Assembly (NCBI GenBank): GCA_904063045.1
Contig: CAJFCJ010000005.1
Span: 2,846,165 to 2,910,164 of the forward strand
Origin: Dimorphilus gyrociliatus
Lineage: Eukaryota; Annelida; Polychaeta; Dinophilidae
Reading direction: 5' to 3'
Length of the DNA stretch: 64,000 bases
The translations under genes were made by a program, and so were the position numbers. Positions 24,049-39,255 of the stretch are shown here, in pieces. Every line of letters starts with the position of its first letter. Positions within the stretch are counted from its first letter, which is position 1. The notes beneath the pieces were generated by a model, which was not told the origin of the DNA, did no database searches, and worked only from the letters and a program-made list of their open reading frames with translations.

Positions 24049-25461
24049 TATATACAGCTCTGAACGATTCTAAACAATTTCAGTAAAAGAATATATGTTA
24101 AATTGAAAGAATCAAAAATTAGAACATCTCAAAAAAATAAGAGACAAGATTGCCTTCAGGTAAGATGCTATTCTCTGTCGTTGGAATACTATAAAAGTAT
24201 AAATATGTAAGTTGTACAGTACCATGTACATAGGTAAAAATAAGAAAAAAATATATTTTTAACAGATTTTAGATGAAATTTCTGACTGTAACAGCTACAT
24301 ATGCTCCCATTGAAAAAAGGACTATCACATTAAACTCATCATATTTCTGAGATATTAAGCAAAAAACACATAGATAGTCTGTCTCTAGAATGATAAAAAG
24401 AACATTATTAAATATATTAAGAGCCTTCATATCTTTTCTTTAAGTATGGAAAGGGAAAATATCAAAAAAATATATATTTTATTACATGGTGTAACAATGA
24501 CTATTGGTCGGTACTGTGTATACCAGAAGTTATAATAGGAGATTAACTTTTCAACGCCTAATTATAGTCGATATGAAGGTTAAAGACATCTGGAATAGTT
24601 CATATTTTAAAATATTTGATCTTCTATGTCTAAAATGTCAACTTATTCTATCTTTTTCACCAAAGTAGAAGTATCTCTTTGCTACTTTTAAAGTATTCTT
24701 TCATAAAGATTACATACAAAATGTACAGGCCGTTTAAAATTTACATGTTCAGTGTCATATAAGTTTTGGGAATAAACTTTCATTTGCTCCTCTTAAACAT
24801 GATTTCTCAATTAAAATAACCATGGCCAATCTTATTGAAACATTCTATTTCAAAGTTTCTATTACTTTACTTTCTTTTGTGTCTCCGCCTCCCTCCCACC
24901 AAGGAGAAGTGTTAGTTTTCTCCTATCTTCCTAAGTTTTAAAAAATCTAATTATTTATCCTTATGATAATTAATACAACAAGCCATTGAAATGCAATACT
25001 TTCAACAATTACTCTTAAGTAATTTTAATGCATTAGCTATAATCAGTTCTTTTTCAATATATAATGTATAGATATAAAATTTGGTAATTAACATTCGTTA
25101 CTATTTATGGAAATGATAACTATTCTTATAATCTAATATTTCTTGCGACATTTACAGCCTTAGAATCGATTAATAATAAATCAAAGCTTAGGCGTCAGTA
25201 ATTTGCAAGCAATAATTAGAAAAGTGATGAGTTGGGACAAAAGTTGATTGGACTTATGTAAATCAGACCAATCACGTGAGCTATCTGATGATTATTAGAT
25301 GGCTCAATGTCATCCTCAGTGTTCGAATGTTGTAACTTTTTACCGTATTCTCTCTTTTTGAAACGTTTTCGAACAATTTTCATAAGGAATGTGAGATATA
25401 TTTTCGTATTTCATTTTTATAGTTCAAAATAAGTTTCTTCTTTAAATTCATCTTTTTTTAG
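23142..25461. other. 2.3-kb intergenic region upstream of TPH
   Basis: No coding exon recognised on either strand. It contains a (TA)n run at about 24015-24045. A TCACGTGA box lies at 25272-25279, about 180 bp before the TPH start. TPH is expected to be neuron-specific, so the unusually large gap may hold its enhancers; that is inference. Confidence 0.5.
24015..24045. repeat. (TA)n microsatellite
   Basis: Pure TA repeat of about 31 bp in the gap between UBXN11 and TPH. Confidence 0.85.
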
Positions 25462-27444
25462 ATGTCTTCAAAAGAATGTGCATCAGTTATTGCAAGTTTG
25501 GAGGACGTTAACAAGAATTTAACACAAATTCTAAACTACTTTCAAGTAAGTTTTTCATTATTCTTCTTTTGGTTTCAAAACTTTAATGAAGAAAAAAAAT
25601 GTCGTAGAAAAATGATATTGACATCTCCCACTTGGAAACAAGAAATTCTAAGAATAAAAGTTTTAAAAAGGACATTCTATTGAGTATAGAAACTCCTAAG
25701 AAACTTGATTCTATTGTAAAAGATATCCAAAAAGTTTGTCCAAACGTTGAAATTCAAGATGTATCGAATGTTATCAATGGTAAGAAGTTTTATCTTCTCT
25801 TACGAATGAGATATAGAGGGGAATTATTTGCTTTCAAGGTAATGAAACAGTTTGGTTTCCTAGAAAAATTTCGGACTTGGATAATATTACTAGAAAAGTA
25901 TTGATGTATGGTTCTGAATTGGATGCTGATCATCCAGTAGGTGGCGTTTATCTAATATATACATGAGATTTTAATAAGAAATTATGCAGGGTTTCAAAGA
26001 TGAAGCTTACAGAAAACGAAGGCTAATGTTTGCAGACATCGCCTTTAATTACAAACAGTAAAAAAAAAGTCTACTATTTTTAGAATTTATACATAATTTG
26101 TCGTTTTTTTCCCCTCCCCCGCTTCAATCCTCATTTAAAGCGGAATTCCTATTCCAAGAGTTGAATATACCGAAACTGAAACAAAGACTTGGTACATACT
26201 TTCAAAAATACGTTATTTATTAACCTACATGTTATTTATATTTAAACTTTTAGGAAGACTATTTACAAGGAATTACACAAGATCTATCCAACTCACGCCT
26301 GTAAAGAATATTTAGAAAATTGGCCTTTATTGGAGAAGGAATGTGGCTATAGGTCTTCCTCTTTTATAATTACTTATGAGTGTATTAACTTAAAGATCCT
26401 TTTATATATTATAATAGTGAAAATAACATTCCACAATTGGAGGACGTATCAAATTTTTTGAAAAGTACATCTCTCTTCTATTTCTCCACTTTTCCAATCT
26501 TTTCATATATTTCGTAAATATACAGCAAGAACAGGATTTTCCGTTAGACCTGTTGCTGGATATTTAACCCCACGCGACTTCCTATCAGGCTTGGCATTTA
26601 GAGTGTTTCATTGTACTCAATACATCCGGCATTCAACTGATCCTTTCTATACACCTGAACCGTAATCTTTTTGTAACAGCAATTTATTATTAAGCTTTCA
26701 CTAAGCTTTCATTCAACTTTTAGTGATTGTTGCCATGAATTATTAGGACATGTTCCCTTATTCGCTAATAAAGAATTTGCGCAGTTCTCCCAAGAAATCG
26801 GACTAGCTTCAATTGGAGCTTCTGATGAAGAAGTGCAAAAGTTAGCTACTGTAAGTATGTTTATAAATAAACATATATGCTTATTATTACAATGGCGTAA
26901 AGGGATATATCATTCTGTACCTAGTGCTATTTTTTCACCGTCGAGTTTGGATTGTGTAAACAAAATGGAAAATTGAGAGTATACGGAGCTGGTTTACTAT
27001 CGTCAATCGGTGAATTAAAAGTATTTATTTAGCTAATTATTCCTTTTAGAGGTAAATGTCTAAAACAAATCAATTGATATTCATTTAGCATGCACTTACT
27101 GATAAGGCCGTCATAAAAGAATTCGAGCCAGAAATTACGGCTAAACAAGAACCTTTGGTTACAACTTTTCAAGATTGCTATTTCTATAGCAACAGTTTCG
27201 AAGACGCCAAAGAGAAACTGAGGTAAAAGAAAAAAACCTTTTATAAAATATTTATCCTACTTTAAAATACCCTCCCAAAACTAGGAAATTTGCTAAAACG
27301 ATAAAGAGGCCATTTGAAGTAAGATACGATCCAGTTACGCAAAGTTTAGAAATTCTCGACGATCCAACAAAAGTTTCGATGGTTTTGGAAAGTGTTCAAA
27401 TTGAGATAAACACTCTTATGCAAGCACTTCTGAAGATGCAGTAA
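25462..27444 (+). CDS. TPH: Tryptophan 5-hydroxylase
   Basis: Pterin- and iron-dependent aromatic amino acid hydroxylase that makes 5-hydroxytryptophan, the rate-limiting step of serotonin synthesis. Twelve exons: 25462-25545, 25608-25779, 25839-25936, 25990-26057, 26141-26191, 26254-26352, 26418-26464, 26526-26661, 26724-26850, 26925-27020, 27089-27222, 27285-27444; 423 aa. The N-terminal ACT-like regulatory region (to ~85) is followed by the catalytic domain starting [10 protein letters not shown]. The iron-binding HELLGH is in [14 protein letters not shown], with the third ligand Glu in [16 protein letters not shown] rather than phenylalanine or tyrosine hydroxylase is indicated by [24 protein letters not shown] and the helical tetramerisation tail. 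Downstream, DDX39B is convergent, its stop codon 295 bp away. Confidence 0.95.
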
Positions 27445-27739
27445 AATGACAATAGTTAGTCAGAACCCTAGATAATTTATTTAGTGTAATTAGCTAAACA
27501 GAATATTATATATATATATACTGTAAATGTATTATTCCAACTTTCTTTTGTCTTAGATTTAAAATATTGCATTTAACAAGTAAAGACTTTTATCTATGTA
27601 ACTTTTATTTAAAAAAAAGTAGAGTAGACATATTTTAAATGATTTATTTACACCAAACAACTTTTAAATTCATCAAAGAACTTTTTACGTACATAATAAG
27701 GTAACATAATGTATCCTTTTCTTTTGTGCTAAAATCTAT

Positions 27740-30174
<2,435 letters not shown>

Positions 30175-31053
30175 AATGTTCCTTTAGAAGTTGACTGAAA
30201 GAGAAAATGCCGGCTTAAGGGTGTAGTTATTATGAAACTTTCTGGGGAGATAATTTTATGGTGATAATACGCTTTAAGCACTGATGAACGATTTTCACCC
30301 AGAAGTAATTTCCCAAATATACTTACATTTATCAAATACGAATGAAGAATGTCGATAGCGGTGAGGTAAGCTGACAATATGGCTGAAGTGCAGAACAGGA
30401 TACCCTACTATTAAGTTTGACTGAACCTCACAAAATATTTATATTTCATGTCTAAAAGTAGTTTTCTAAAATATATTTTGTTCTTTGATCACTCTTTTAT
30501 AGTGTTTGCAGCGAAGAAATTAATCAACTGAAAACATTTAACTCTTTGAGTAAAAATATAATGGAACTAGTTTCTGTGCGTATTATTCTACCGCTTCCAC
30601 TAACCTAGGAAGCTTTAAAGCATTGTATAATCATACGCGAATATTTTTAAATGCTCATTGGTCAGTGAAAAATATCCTGATAAGTTTTAGCATTTAATTT
30701 ATTCGTTTAATTTATTCATAACCACCCATGAGTGATTTTTCTAAAAAAAACTATAATATTTAAAATTATATTGATGTCCCTGTAAATTAGTTAGAAAATA
30801 TGGTGCTGTGACATGTAAATGAATGCAATAACTTTTACACATTCTAATATGAAACTTGAAATTTAATTTAAAAAATTGTATAGCTAAGGAATAATATTAA
30901 TTGAAGCGTATTTAACATATTATTTTGTAGTGAAATGGCAACTTTTTCAGCTTTGCTCAATTCGAGAATATTTTTCCAAGTTTTTGAATTTGGCGCGAAA
31001 ACGATATTACAGTTGGTTTGAGGACTTGTATTTCAAAATAATAGAAGTTATTA
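30175..31053. other. Divergent promoter region of DDX39B and RNASEH2C
   Basis: 880 bp between divergent start codons; no coding exon seen. It includes a consensus E2F element at 30989-31001, described separately. Confidence 0.6.
30989..31001 (+). promoter_or_regulatory. E2F consensus element before RNASEH2C
   Basis: TTTGGCGCGAAAA, an exact match to the classical E2F/DP site, 53 bp upstream of the RNASEH2C start codon in otherwise AT-rich DNA. Confidence 0.7.
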
Positions 31054-31660
31054 ATGGCTATTTCAATTAAAAAAACTAATATGATTACCACTGACACGAG
31101 GCATGTCCAGTTGCTTCCGTGTAAAATAGATATGAATGGTAAAGCTAAAGTTAAAGAGCTTTTTGAATCGACTGTTAATACCCATATGTCCGAATGCGTT
31201 CGCCAACCCAGCAGTGAATTCTGTGCACCAAAGACTAGAGATGGACTTTTCTCTGCAACAATGAGGGGTAGACGTTTGATCGGGGAAGATGTTAAATTAC
31301 CAGAATGCTATACAGGTTAGTAGAACGCGAAAAGAATCGCTGTGTATAAAATAATGATAATTCAATATTTTTTAATCATAATAACTTTGTCAGGTTTCAT
31401 TCTAAAAGATGAAAAGAAAAGATTGACAGACGATGATGAGAGATGTTTTGAAGTGTGCGGTAAATTTAATAGTCTTAGGCAATGGAATCTAGATCAAATT
31501 CCTAACGAAAGAGATAAAATTCAAAAGGCCTTCGATTGGTTAGATATTTCTAAGATTGTAAGTACTAATCTCTTCAAATATCTGTAAGTTTCAATTATAC
31601 ACAATCCCTTTATATTTTTCATTTCAGATGCATACAGATGATGTAGAACAGTCGGAGTGA
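31054..31660 (+). CDS. RNASEH2C: Ribonuclease H2 subunit C
   Basis: Non-catalytic subunit of the heterotrimeric RNase H2, which removes ribonucleotides from DNA and degrades RNA:DNA hybrids in the nucleus. Exons 31054-31315, 31394-31557, 31628-31660; 152 aa. The N-terminal VQLLPCKIDMNGKAKVKELF matches the family's HLLPC strand, and SATMRGRRLIGEDVKLPE matches the family's F-RGR-L-GE--V-P motif. Exon 2 starts GFILKDEKK and later has FNSLRQWNLDQIP, as in the family's F--F--W----P. The C-terminus is a short acidic tail. Its promoter has a consensus E2F site. The NPAT-like gene is convergent; the stop codons are 271 bp apart. Confidence 0.9.
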
Positions 31661-31931
31661 TTCATTTTAAATATTTTCTATATACTTGAAACTGTACTGT
31701 AAATATGCAGTATATTGTATACTAGGAACTTATTTTAATTACTGATAATATTATGTATCAATTATCATGTCAATTAAGACAAGCTAAAGTTTCTTATAGC
31801 ATGCTTTTAAAATTAGGACTATATGTCTTGTAAAGAAAACAACATAAAATCAAAATTCTTACGTCTCATAATTTATTTAGATTTTCAGAGAAATATAAGT
31901 TTAAAAGTATATAATTCTTAAAGTAATAAAC

Positions 31932-34043
31932 TTAGTTAGGCTTATGTAGCATGTTTAGTAAAGCTTCCATATCCATTTCGGAATTTGCAGCTGAAAGGAC
32001 TAGCTTACTATTGACAATTGGATTAGTCTGAAAAAAAAAACATTTTTTTATTATTTAAATTCAAATAGAAAAATAAATTAAATGATTACCGAATCGGAAG
32101 TTGAAGCACCGTTAGGAATATTTTCATTAATTGATGTTTCTTTCGATTCCTGTGAAGCTTTTTCATTGGATGAAATTTGAACAGTCTTTACCCTCCTGGG
32201 TTTTTTCTCAGCTACTAATAATGATGGAGCAGGACAAGAATTAGAAGGTTGTATAGATGGACTACTATCAAGTCTTTTTTGGATAATAATCCGATTTTGC
32301 GGAATTATTATATTATCTGAGCATTTTTCAGCTGCTTTCAATATTAATCTATTTTTTTTCGGTTCGTTGACATTTAAGCCGCAGCTACCATTTTTTCGCT
32401 TCTTCTTCCTCCATGGTATCGGTATGGAAGGTCCAACTCCAACAGGACCTATCACATATTAAATTAGTTAGAAATAAACAACAAAATTAGAGAAAAATTA
32501 CTTAAGAATTCTCTTGGTTGTGGTAGAATAAGTCGTTTATGAGCAAAGTTATCAGCTTGTTTTAATTTTTGATTAAATGCTGTTTCTTTATATTCAACTT
32601 TACAAATTGAAGAAGAGAAATGTTAATAAGGACGTAATATTGATAATGAATGATTTACTAACGATTGTCGTTTACGGGTTTAGGTGTAATTCGTTTCTGT
32701 GGAGCTTTACCAGTTTGATTGTTGATATCATGATTAGTAGAATGTTTATCCTCGGCTATATTACAATAAATTGTTGATAGTCTATTTTATCAAAATATGA
32801 AAAAGAAAAATATTTACTAATTTGAACAACGCATCCATCGCTGGTCTCCTCTATTTTAGTAATTGTAGTCATGTTTTTTATTGGTTCCGCTGAAATATTA
32901 ACATACATACAGTACTACCGTAAAATATTTTGATTTATTCTAAAAACCGTACCATCAAATAGAATTCCATCTATCATAGATTGTGTCTCCGGGGTTATGA
33001 TATCATTTGTCACGGACTATAAAAATTAAGACATATATTTTCATTGAACTGAAAGTATTATTTATAGATATTATAAGAACTTACATTTAGACATTCTAAT
33101 AAGCTGCTATCAATACTTAGATCAGGTTCATGAATAGAAGTATTTTGATTAAATCCTATAGTACCAGAAGGAACTAATGTATTACTAGAAACTTCAATAT
33201 CCTGCTGTTTAACATTATTAATCTTTCTAGCTATTCTAGCTGGTAAGTCACTTTTTTCCATGGTTTCTACTAATTTTTCTATTTTCTGAAGTTATTAAAA
33301 ACAGATAGTTGTTACATTCGATAGTATACACATGTATTGTAAGAAAATAAATAAAACTCTTACTTCTTTTTCGGTGGCTCTATTATCATCGACTCTTTTC
33401 TTTGTTGGTTGGCTCTTCTTTCGACGCAAACTGGCTGACCTTGATGTATCTAGTATATCAGAACTAATACTATTACTTTCTTCAGTTGATATACTATGAT
33501 CGAAAGGCGTAGTCATTTCACTGTTATTTAGACTGTTAACTATTTGATAATTGTTCTTATCAAACTTTTCAATAATTTCTTTTATAGGGCTGCAGCCCCT
33601 TTCTGACTTTTGTTTATCATTATTTTGTGCTCTTTCGCAACTTGAACATTTAGACCTAGTAGAGTCTATTTGACCTTTTGAACCTTTTTGTCGTTCTCGA
33701 GCTAGGAACAGATATTGTAGATAAGAGTTTTAGAAAATTATCAGTAAGCATATTTCTACCTCTTCGACCATAATCGGCTAAAATATCGGAAAGCCTTGTT
33801 CCATCATGTAAACTTGTGTACGAATCTACATCGTAGCCCTGATCAACTAGAGTTTTTAAATGAGCACATTCGTCTATAAACGCATTGTAAGTTCTTTTAT
33901 ATTTCTCTTCTCTTAAAAAACCTGAGTATGGACAATTAATAGTTTTACGAATTAATGGATAAACACGAAAATCAAACAAAAATCTCACCCAAGATTAAAA
34001 AAGAGACTTGACTCGGTAAAAATGGAAAATAAGAATTAGTCAT
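31932..34043 (-). CDS. LisH-domain protein, NPAT-like
   Basis: Exons in reading order: 33989-34043, 33760-33921, 33364-33701, 33085-33285, 32953-33016, 32818-32889, 32663-32755, 32502-32579, 32090-32448, 31932-32027; 505 aa, all phases consistent. The N-terminus (LPSQVSFLILGFLREE, then TYNAFIDECAHLK) has the LisH pattern of NPAT, the cyclin E/CDK2 target that activates histone genes, including the spacing to LSDILADYG. The rest is low complexity: serine-rich with basic patches (SLRRKKSQPTKKR, IPWRKKKRKNG), as in NPAT, but far shorter than the vertebrate protein. The C-terminus has a compact motif, MDMEALLNMLHKPN. The assignment rests on the LisH end only; another LisH nuclear protein is possible. 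It shares a 468-bp divergent promoter with POLD1. Confidence 0.6.
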
Positions 34044-34511
34044 CCTTATTTTATATTAATTCCAAGCGAAAACAAAGGTTTAAACCCATATAATACATTT
34101 TATTTTCATATAGTGATTGTAAGATTTTGTATAATTTTGTGGCAGACGAAAAATAATATAGACCAATGATAATCTCAGTCGCTAATTTAATATTTATATG
34201 TAGTTTATTATACGAATTTGAAATATGCACATGAATAAGAATTTAATATAGTGATAAAAATATAATATTACAATATACGAAATAGTTTTTAACTACAAAT
34301 GAGCGATAAAACAGTATAATTATGATTTTCAAATAATCCAAAGGTAGCTATGTTGAGAATGATAAATAAAAAAGTTTTCAATACAATCTACTGAATTAAA
34401 TAAAAATATTACTTTATTACTAAAATTATTTGTTAATAGTCTATTGGGATTTCATTTAGTTTTTTTTTTTCGTGTCATCCCGCCATTTTCTGATCATCTA
34501 CTTTTTAAGTA
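34044..34511. promoter_or_regulatory. Bidirectional promoter between NPAT-like gene and POLD1
   Basis: 468 bp between divergent start codons. Very AT-rich except for a CCCGCCATTTT element (34479-34489) 23 bp before the POLD1 ATG, which matches the E2F/YY1-type motif AAATGGCGGG on the other strand. S-phase expression of both genes would fit. Confidence 0.55.
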
Positions 34512-37500
34512 ATGGATGGGAAGCGACGAGTTACAAGCTCTAACAAAGGCCCAACACCAAAAAAGCCAAAGTAAACTTTTAACTTATTAGCTAAAAAAAT
34601 AAAGATATTGTGAAATATACTAATGTTTCTTGACAATATTTTAGATTGTCAAAACTTGGTAGTAGTCAAAAAGCTGATATGGAGGAAGATGTTATTCCGT
34701 CTTCTTTTGAATCAGAGTTGGCTCGTCTCGAGGAAGAGATAAATGCAGAGGAGAACTTAGGTATTATATATACTTATTAAAACATTTCTTACATCTCCAC
34801 TAAATTTCAGGGGAAGGGCCGGCAATGACTCAAACCTCAGGAAAATGGACAAGACCCCTTCCTCAAAAGTTAGATCCTAATTATGATGATATTAACTTCC
34901 AACAAATAGATGTTGATCACTATATTGGTAACAAAGATAAACGCATACATAGATAAAAACTTTACAAGTATTTTTCTTTCTAGGAGGCCACATGGAGGGA
35001 ATGCCTGGCAGTAAAATAGGACCAGTTCCTATTGTTAGAATATTTGGGATAACTGATGATGAGAACAGTGTTTGCATGCATGTACATGGATTTGCTCCGT
35101 ACTTTTTTGTACCAGCAATAGATAATTTTGATCCAATGCATTGCAATACTTTTAGAGTTAGTTAACTCTAAATAGCATTTTAATTATATAGTTTTACTAT
35201 TTGATTTATTTACAGCAAAGTCTGAATTCTGCTGTAATTCAAGATATGAGATCAAACAAGGATAATATTGAAAATGCTGTTCTAAATGTAGAAGTTTGTC
35301 AGAAAGAAAGTAAGAAAATTTAATAATCGTAGCTCTCGCCGTAATGATAACAATTGAACTTTTTTTTCAAAGATATCTACTATTTTCGTAGAAATCGAAA
35401 AAGTGCCTTTTTGAAAATCACAATGGCTTTGCCAAAACTTATCGCTCCGGCCAAAAGACTTTTAGAACAAGGTTTCTCATTTCCTGGTTATCGCAATCAC
35501 TGTTACAGTGCATACGAGTCAAATGTTGACTTTGAAATTCGGTGAGATAAGCTTTCTTGCAAATCCAAATATAGTTTTAAACCAAGTACTGTATTTAAGA
35601 TTTATGGTTGATGTTAACATTGTTGGCGCAAATTGGATAGAAGCTAAAGCTGGAACATACAAGCTCAGATCACCAAATAGTAGTTTTCCACCTAAATCTC
35701 GTTGTCAAATTGAACTAGATATATCTTGGGAAGATATTAATTCTCGCAACCCAGAAGGCGATTGGTCAAAACTTGCACCGCTTAGAATTCTAAGCTTTGA
35801 TATTGAATGTGCGGGAAGGAAAGGTATTTTTCCCGAACCTGATAAGGATCCTGTTATTCAAATTGCCTCTATGGTTATTAAACAAGGAAGCAAAGAACCA
35901 TTTGTTAGATGTATTTTTACGCTTAAAAAATGCGCTTCTATTATTGGAGCAGACGTTCGGTGTTTTGATAGTGAGGCTGAATTGCTACGAGTTTGTTTTT
36001 CTGTTGCCTTGTATCACACATTAATCTAATTAGTCATTTAATATTATTTCAAGAAATGGGCAGAATTTTTTCGTGAAATTGATGCAGATATTGTCACTGG
36101 ATACAACATACAAAATTTCGATTTCCCTTATTTGATAAATAGGGCATCACATCTAAAAGTCCCTTCATTTCCTTTCCTAGGTAGGATGAAGGACAACAGA
36201 ACGGTGATAAAAGATTCTCTTTTACAATCTAAGCAAATGGGTAAAAGAGAGAATAAGGTTATTAATATGGAAGGGAGAATTCACTTTGATCTCCTACAGG
36301 TAATAAGGCAACAATTTCTCATAATAGGATATATGTAAATTAATGTTCTTATTTGTTAAAGATTTTACTGAGAGATTATAAATTACGTTCTTATACGTTG
36401 AACGCCGTCTCTTTTCACTTCCTACAAGAACAAAAGGAAGATGTTCAGCATTCGATTATCACAGATCTTCAGGTAAAAAATATTTGATTTTTGATTTTGT
36501 TTTCTATATATAACTGTAAAACAAGAATAAAATAATCAGAATGGAAATGAACAAACCAGAAGACGGTTGGCAGTTTATTGTTTAAAAGATGCTTACCTAC
36601 CTCTAAGACTTTTGGATAAATTAATGTCAATTATTAATTATATTGAAATGGCAAGAGTAACCGGAGTTCCTGTGTCTTATTTGTTGAGTAGAGGTCAACA
36701 AATTAAAGTTGTTTCTCAGTTGTTGCGAAAGGTAAATATTTAGTGAATTTTCATGCTTCATTTATAAAATCAGTTTGCTAGGCGAAGGAAGAAAATCTCT
36801 TACTACCCGCTCATAGGGCCTCAGCGGGAGATGAGTATGAAGGAGCTACTGTTATTGAACCAAAAAGAGGTTACTACGATGTTCCCATAGCAACACTGGA
36901 TTTCTCATCTTTGTATCCGTCCATCATGATGGCCCATAATCTCTGTTATACAACGCTACTAAAGAATGATTCTATTGAAAACCACAAGTAATAAAAAGTT
37001 AAGAATAAATAAGTTAAAACACTTTTCAATATCCTTATTAGTATCCAACCTGACGAATATATTAAAACTCCTTGTGGGGAAAAATTTATAAAAAGCTCAG
37101 TCCGAAAAGGGTTATTACCACAAATTCTTGAGAGTTTACTTTCCGCAAGAAAGAAGTAAGACTAAATGATTAATTATAACATTAGTTATAAAAGAAAAAA
37201 ATCTAATTTCACATTTGTTTAGAGCAAAAAGAGATTTGAAAGAGGAAACAGATCCTTTTAAAAAGAAAGTGTTGGATGGTAGGCAATTAGCACTTAAGTT
37301 AAGTGCTAATTCTGTTTACGGCTTTACTGGCGCTCAAGTTGGTAAACTACCTTGCTTGGAAGTTTCGTCGGTAAGTAATTATATTTGACAAAATAAGTAG
37401 GTTTGTAAACTTCATTTATTTTTAGAGTGTAACAGCTTTTGGTAGACAAATGATCGAACAAACAAAAAAGCATGTTGAAGAAAAATACACTATTGCAAAT

Positions 37501-38962
37501 GGGTATCCTTTCGATGCTGAAGTTGTTTACGGTGATACGGATTCCGTAATGTGTAAATTTGGCGTTAATACAGTTGCCGAAGCAATGGAATTAGGTAAAG
37601 AGGCTGCAGCATATATTTCAGACAAATTTATTGATCCTATAAAATTGGAGTTTGAAAAAGTAATTGTTTAACAGATTTCAAATTTTTGTGACATCATTAA
37701 CTTTCATTTTCTAAATGTAGGTATATTTTCCGTATTTATTAATTAACAAGAAGAGATATGCTGGCCTATATTTTACAAAACCTGACAAGCATGATAAGAT
37801 GGATTGTAAGGGGATTGAAACCGTAAGGAGAGATAATGCTCCATTGGTAGCAAATCTTGTTAACTCATGTCTGCAGAAGATCTTAATTGATCGGTACTTG
37901 TACTCGATTAATATACTCTTTCTATATATTTCTATAATACTTGTATAATAATAATTTAGAGATCCGACGGGAGCAGTTGATTTTGCTAAGCAAAAGATTT
38001 CTGATCTTCTATGTAATAGAGTTGATATTTCATTATTAGTTATTACTAAGGAACTAACTAAAACGGATGACGAATATGCTGCTAAACAAGCTCACGTTGA
38101 ATTGGCTAACAAGTAATTGAAATTTAATATTATTCCTTATACATATGTAAATGAGTAATTAATTTTTGGTAGGATGAAGAAAAGAGATCCGGGAAGTGCT
38201 CCTCAACTTGGAGACAGAGTACCATATGTTGTAATTGCTGGAGCTAAAGGAGCAGCAGCGTATATGAAATCAGAAGTAACTTTTTCACTCTTTACTTCTG
38301 TTATCAAATATTATATTCTGCATTTTATTAGGATCCCATCTACGTTCTGGAGCATAACATACCAATAGATACCCAATATTACTTGGAAAATCAACTTGCA
38401 AAGCCACTTCTAAGAATCTTTGAACCTATATTAGGAGGGGATAAAAAAGCTGAAAGCGAATTACTTCGTAAGCATTTTAAACATCACTTGAACGTAGGAT
38501 AATCATAATGGAAAATTTCTTTTTGAAATAAAGATGGGGATCATACGAGAACCAAAACAGTCGTTACTTCAAAAGTTGGAGGATTAGCAGCCTTCACCAA
38601 AAAGAAGAGTACATGTATTGGATGTAAAACCCCCTTAATGAAAGATAATCAGGCTCTGTGTAAACATTGCGCTGTAGATTCATCAGCAATTTACCAAAAA
38701 GAAATCTCTAATCTACAACATTTAGAAGAAAAATTTGCCAAATTGTGGACCCAATGTCAAAGATGTCAAGGTTCATTGCATGAAGATGTTCTTTGTACTA
38801 GGTTTGTAATTAATGTAATATTTTAATTTTAGTGTAGTAATAAAATCTTTTTATTTTTATTATAGCCGTGATTGCCCTATTTTCTATATGAGAAAAAAAG
38901 TACAGAAAGATCTCTCTGATCAAGATAAAACTATAGAGAGATTTGAAAGTTTAAACTGGTGA
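34512..38962 (+). CDS. POLD1: DNA polymerase delta catalytic subunit
   Basis: Lagging-strand replicative polymerase with proofreading exonuclease. Twenty exons: 34512-34570, 34645-34760, 34811-34927, 34984-35156, 35216-35309, 35373-35541, 35600-35990, 36054-36299, 36362-36472, 36540-36731, 36782-36987, 37042-37155, 37223-37370, 37426-37659, 37721-37893, 37960-38112, 38173-38275, 38332-38467, 38534-38801, 38866-38962; 1,099 aa (human 1,107). Exonuclease motifs: [28 protein letters not shown]. Polymerase motifs: [40 protein letters not shown]. The C-terminus keeps both cysteine clusters: CIGC...CKHC (zinc, CysA) and CQRC...C...C (iron-sulfur, CysB). The N-terminus is basic, [17 protein letters not shown], a likely nuclear signal. 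All catalytic residues look intact. Confidence 0.98.
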
Positions 38963-39214
38963 GTTCTGACTATCTTATATGTATAAATAGATAATCTGCA
39001 AAAACCAATTTTGCTTTTCCTTTTATCATGGTTATATTTCCAAAGCATTTTTTTTTTAAATAAATAAAATAAACTACATCCCATATTTTGATTTCTCACA
39101 TTAATTTTTTAAGAATACTAATGAAATATATTATTTAATTTGTTATACATACAAATTATAATATAAAATATGTTCCCGTATTCTTTTCCTTTTTTTTTCC
39201 TTGTAATATTAACC

Positions 39215-39222
39215 GCGGCAAA
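39215..39222. promoter_or_regulatory. E2F-type motif before the SMYD4/FANCA locus
   Basis: GCGGCAAA fits the GCGSSAAA E2F core, 34 bp upstream of the ATG of the first SMYD4 exon. An octamer match is modest evidence; AT-rich surroundings and a replication-repair gene nearby raise its plausibility. Confidence 0.4.
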
Positions 39223-39255
39223 AACTCTTGTTTTGTTAAGCGCATGCGCTAAGGA

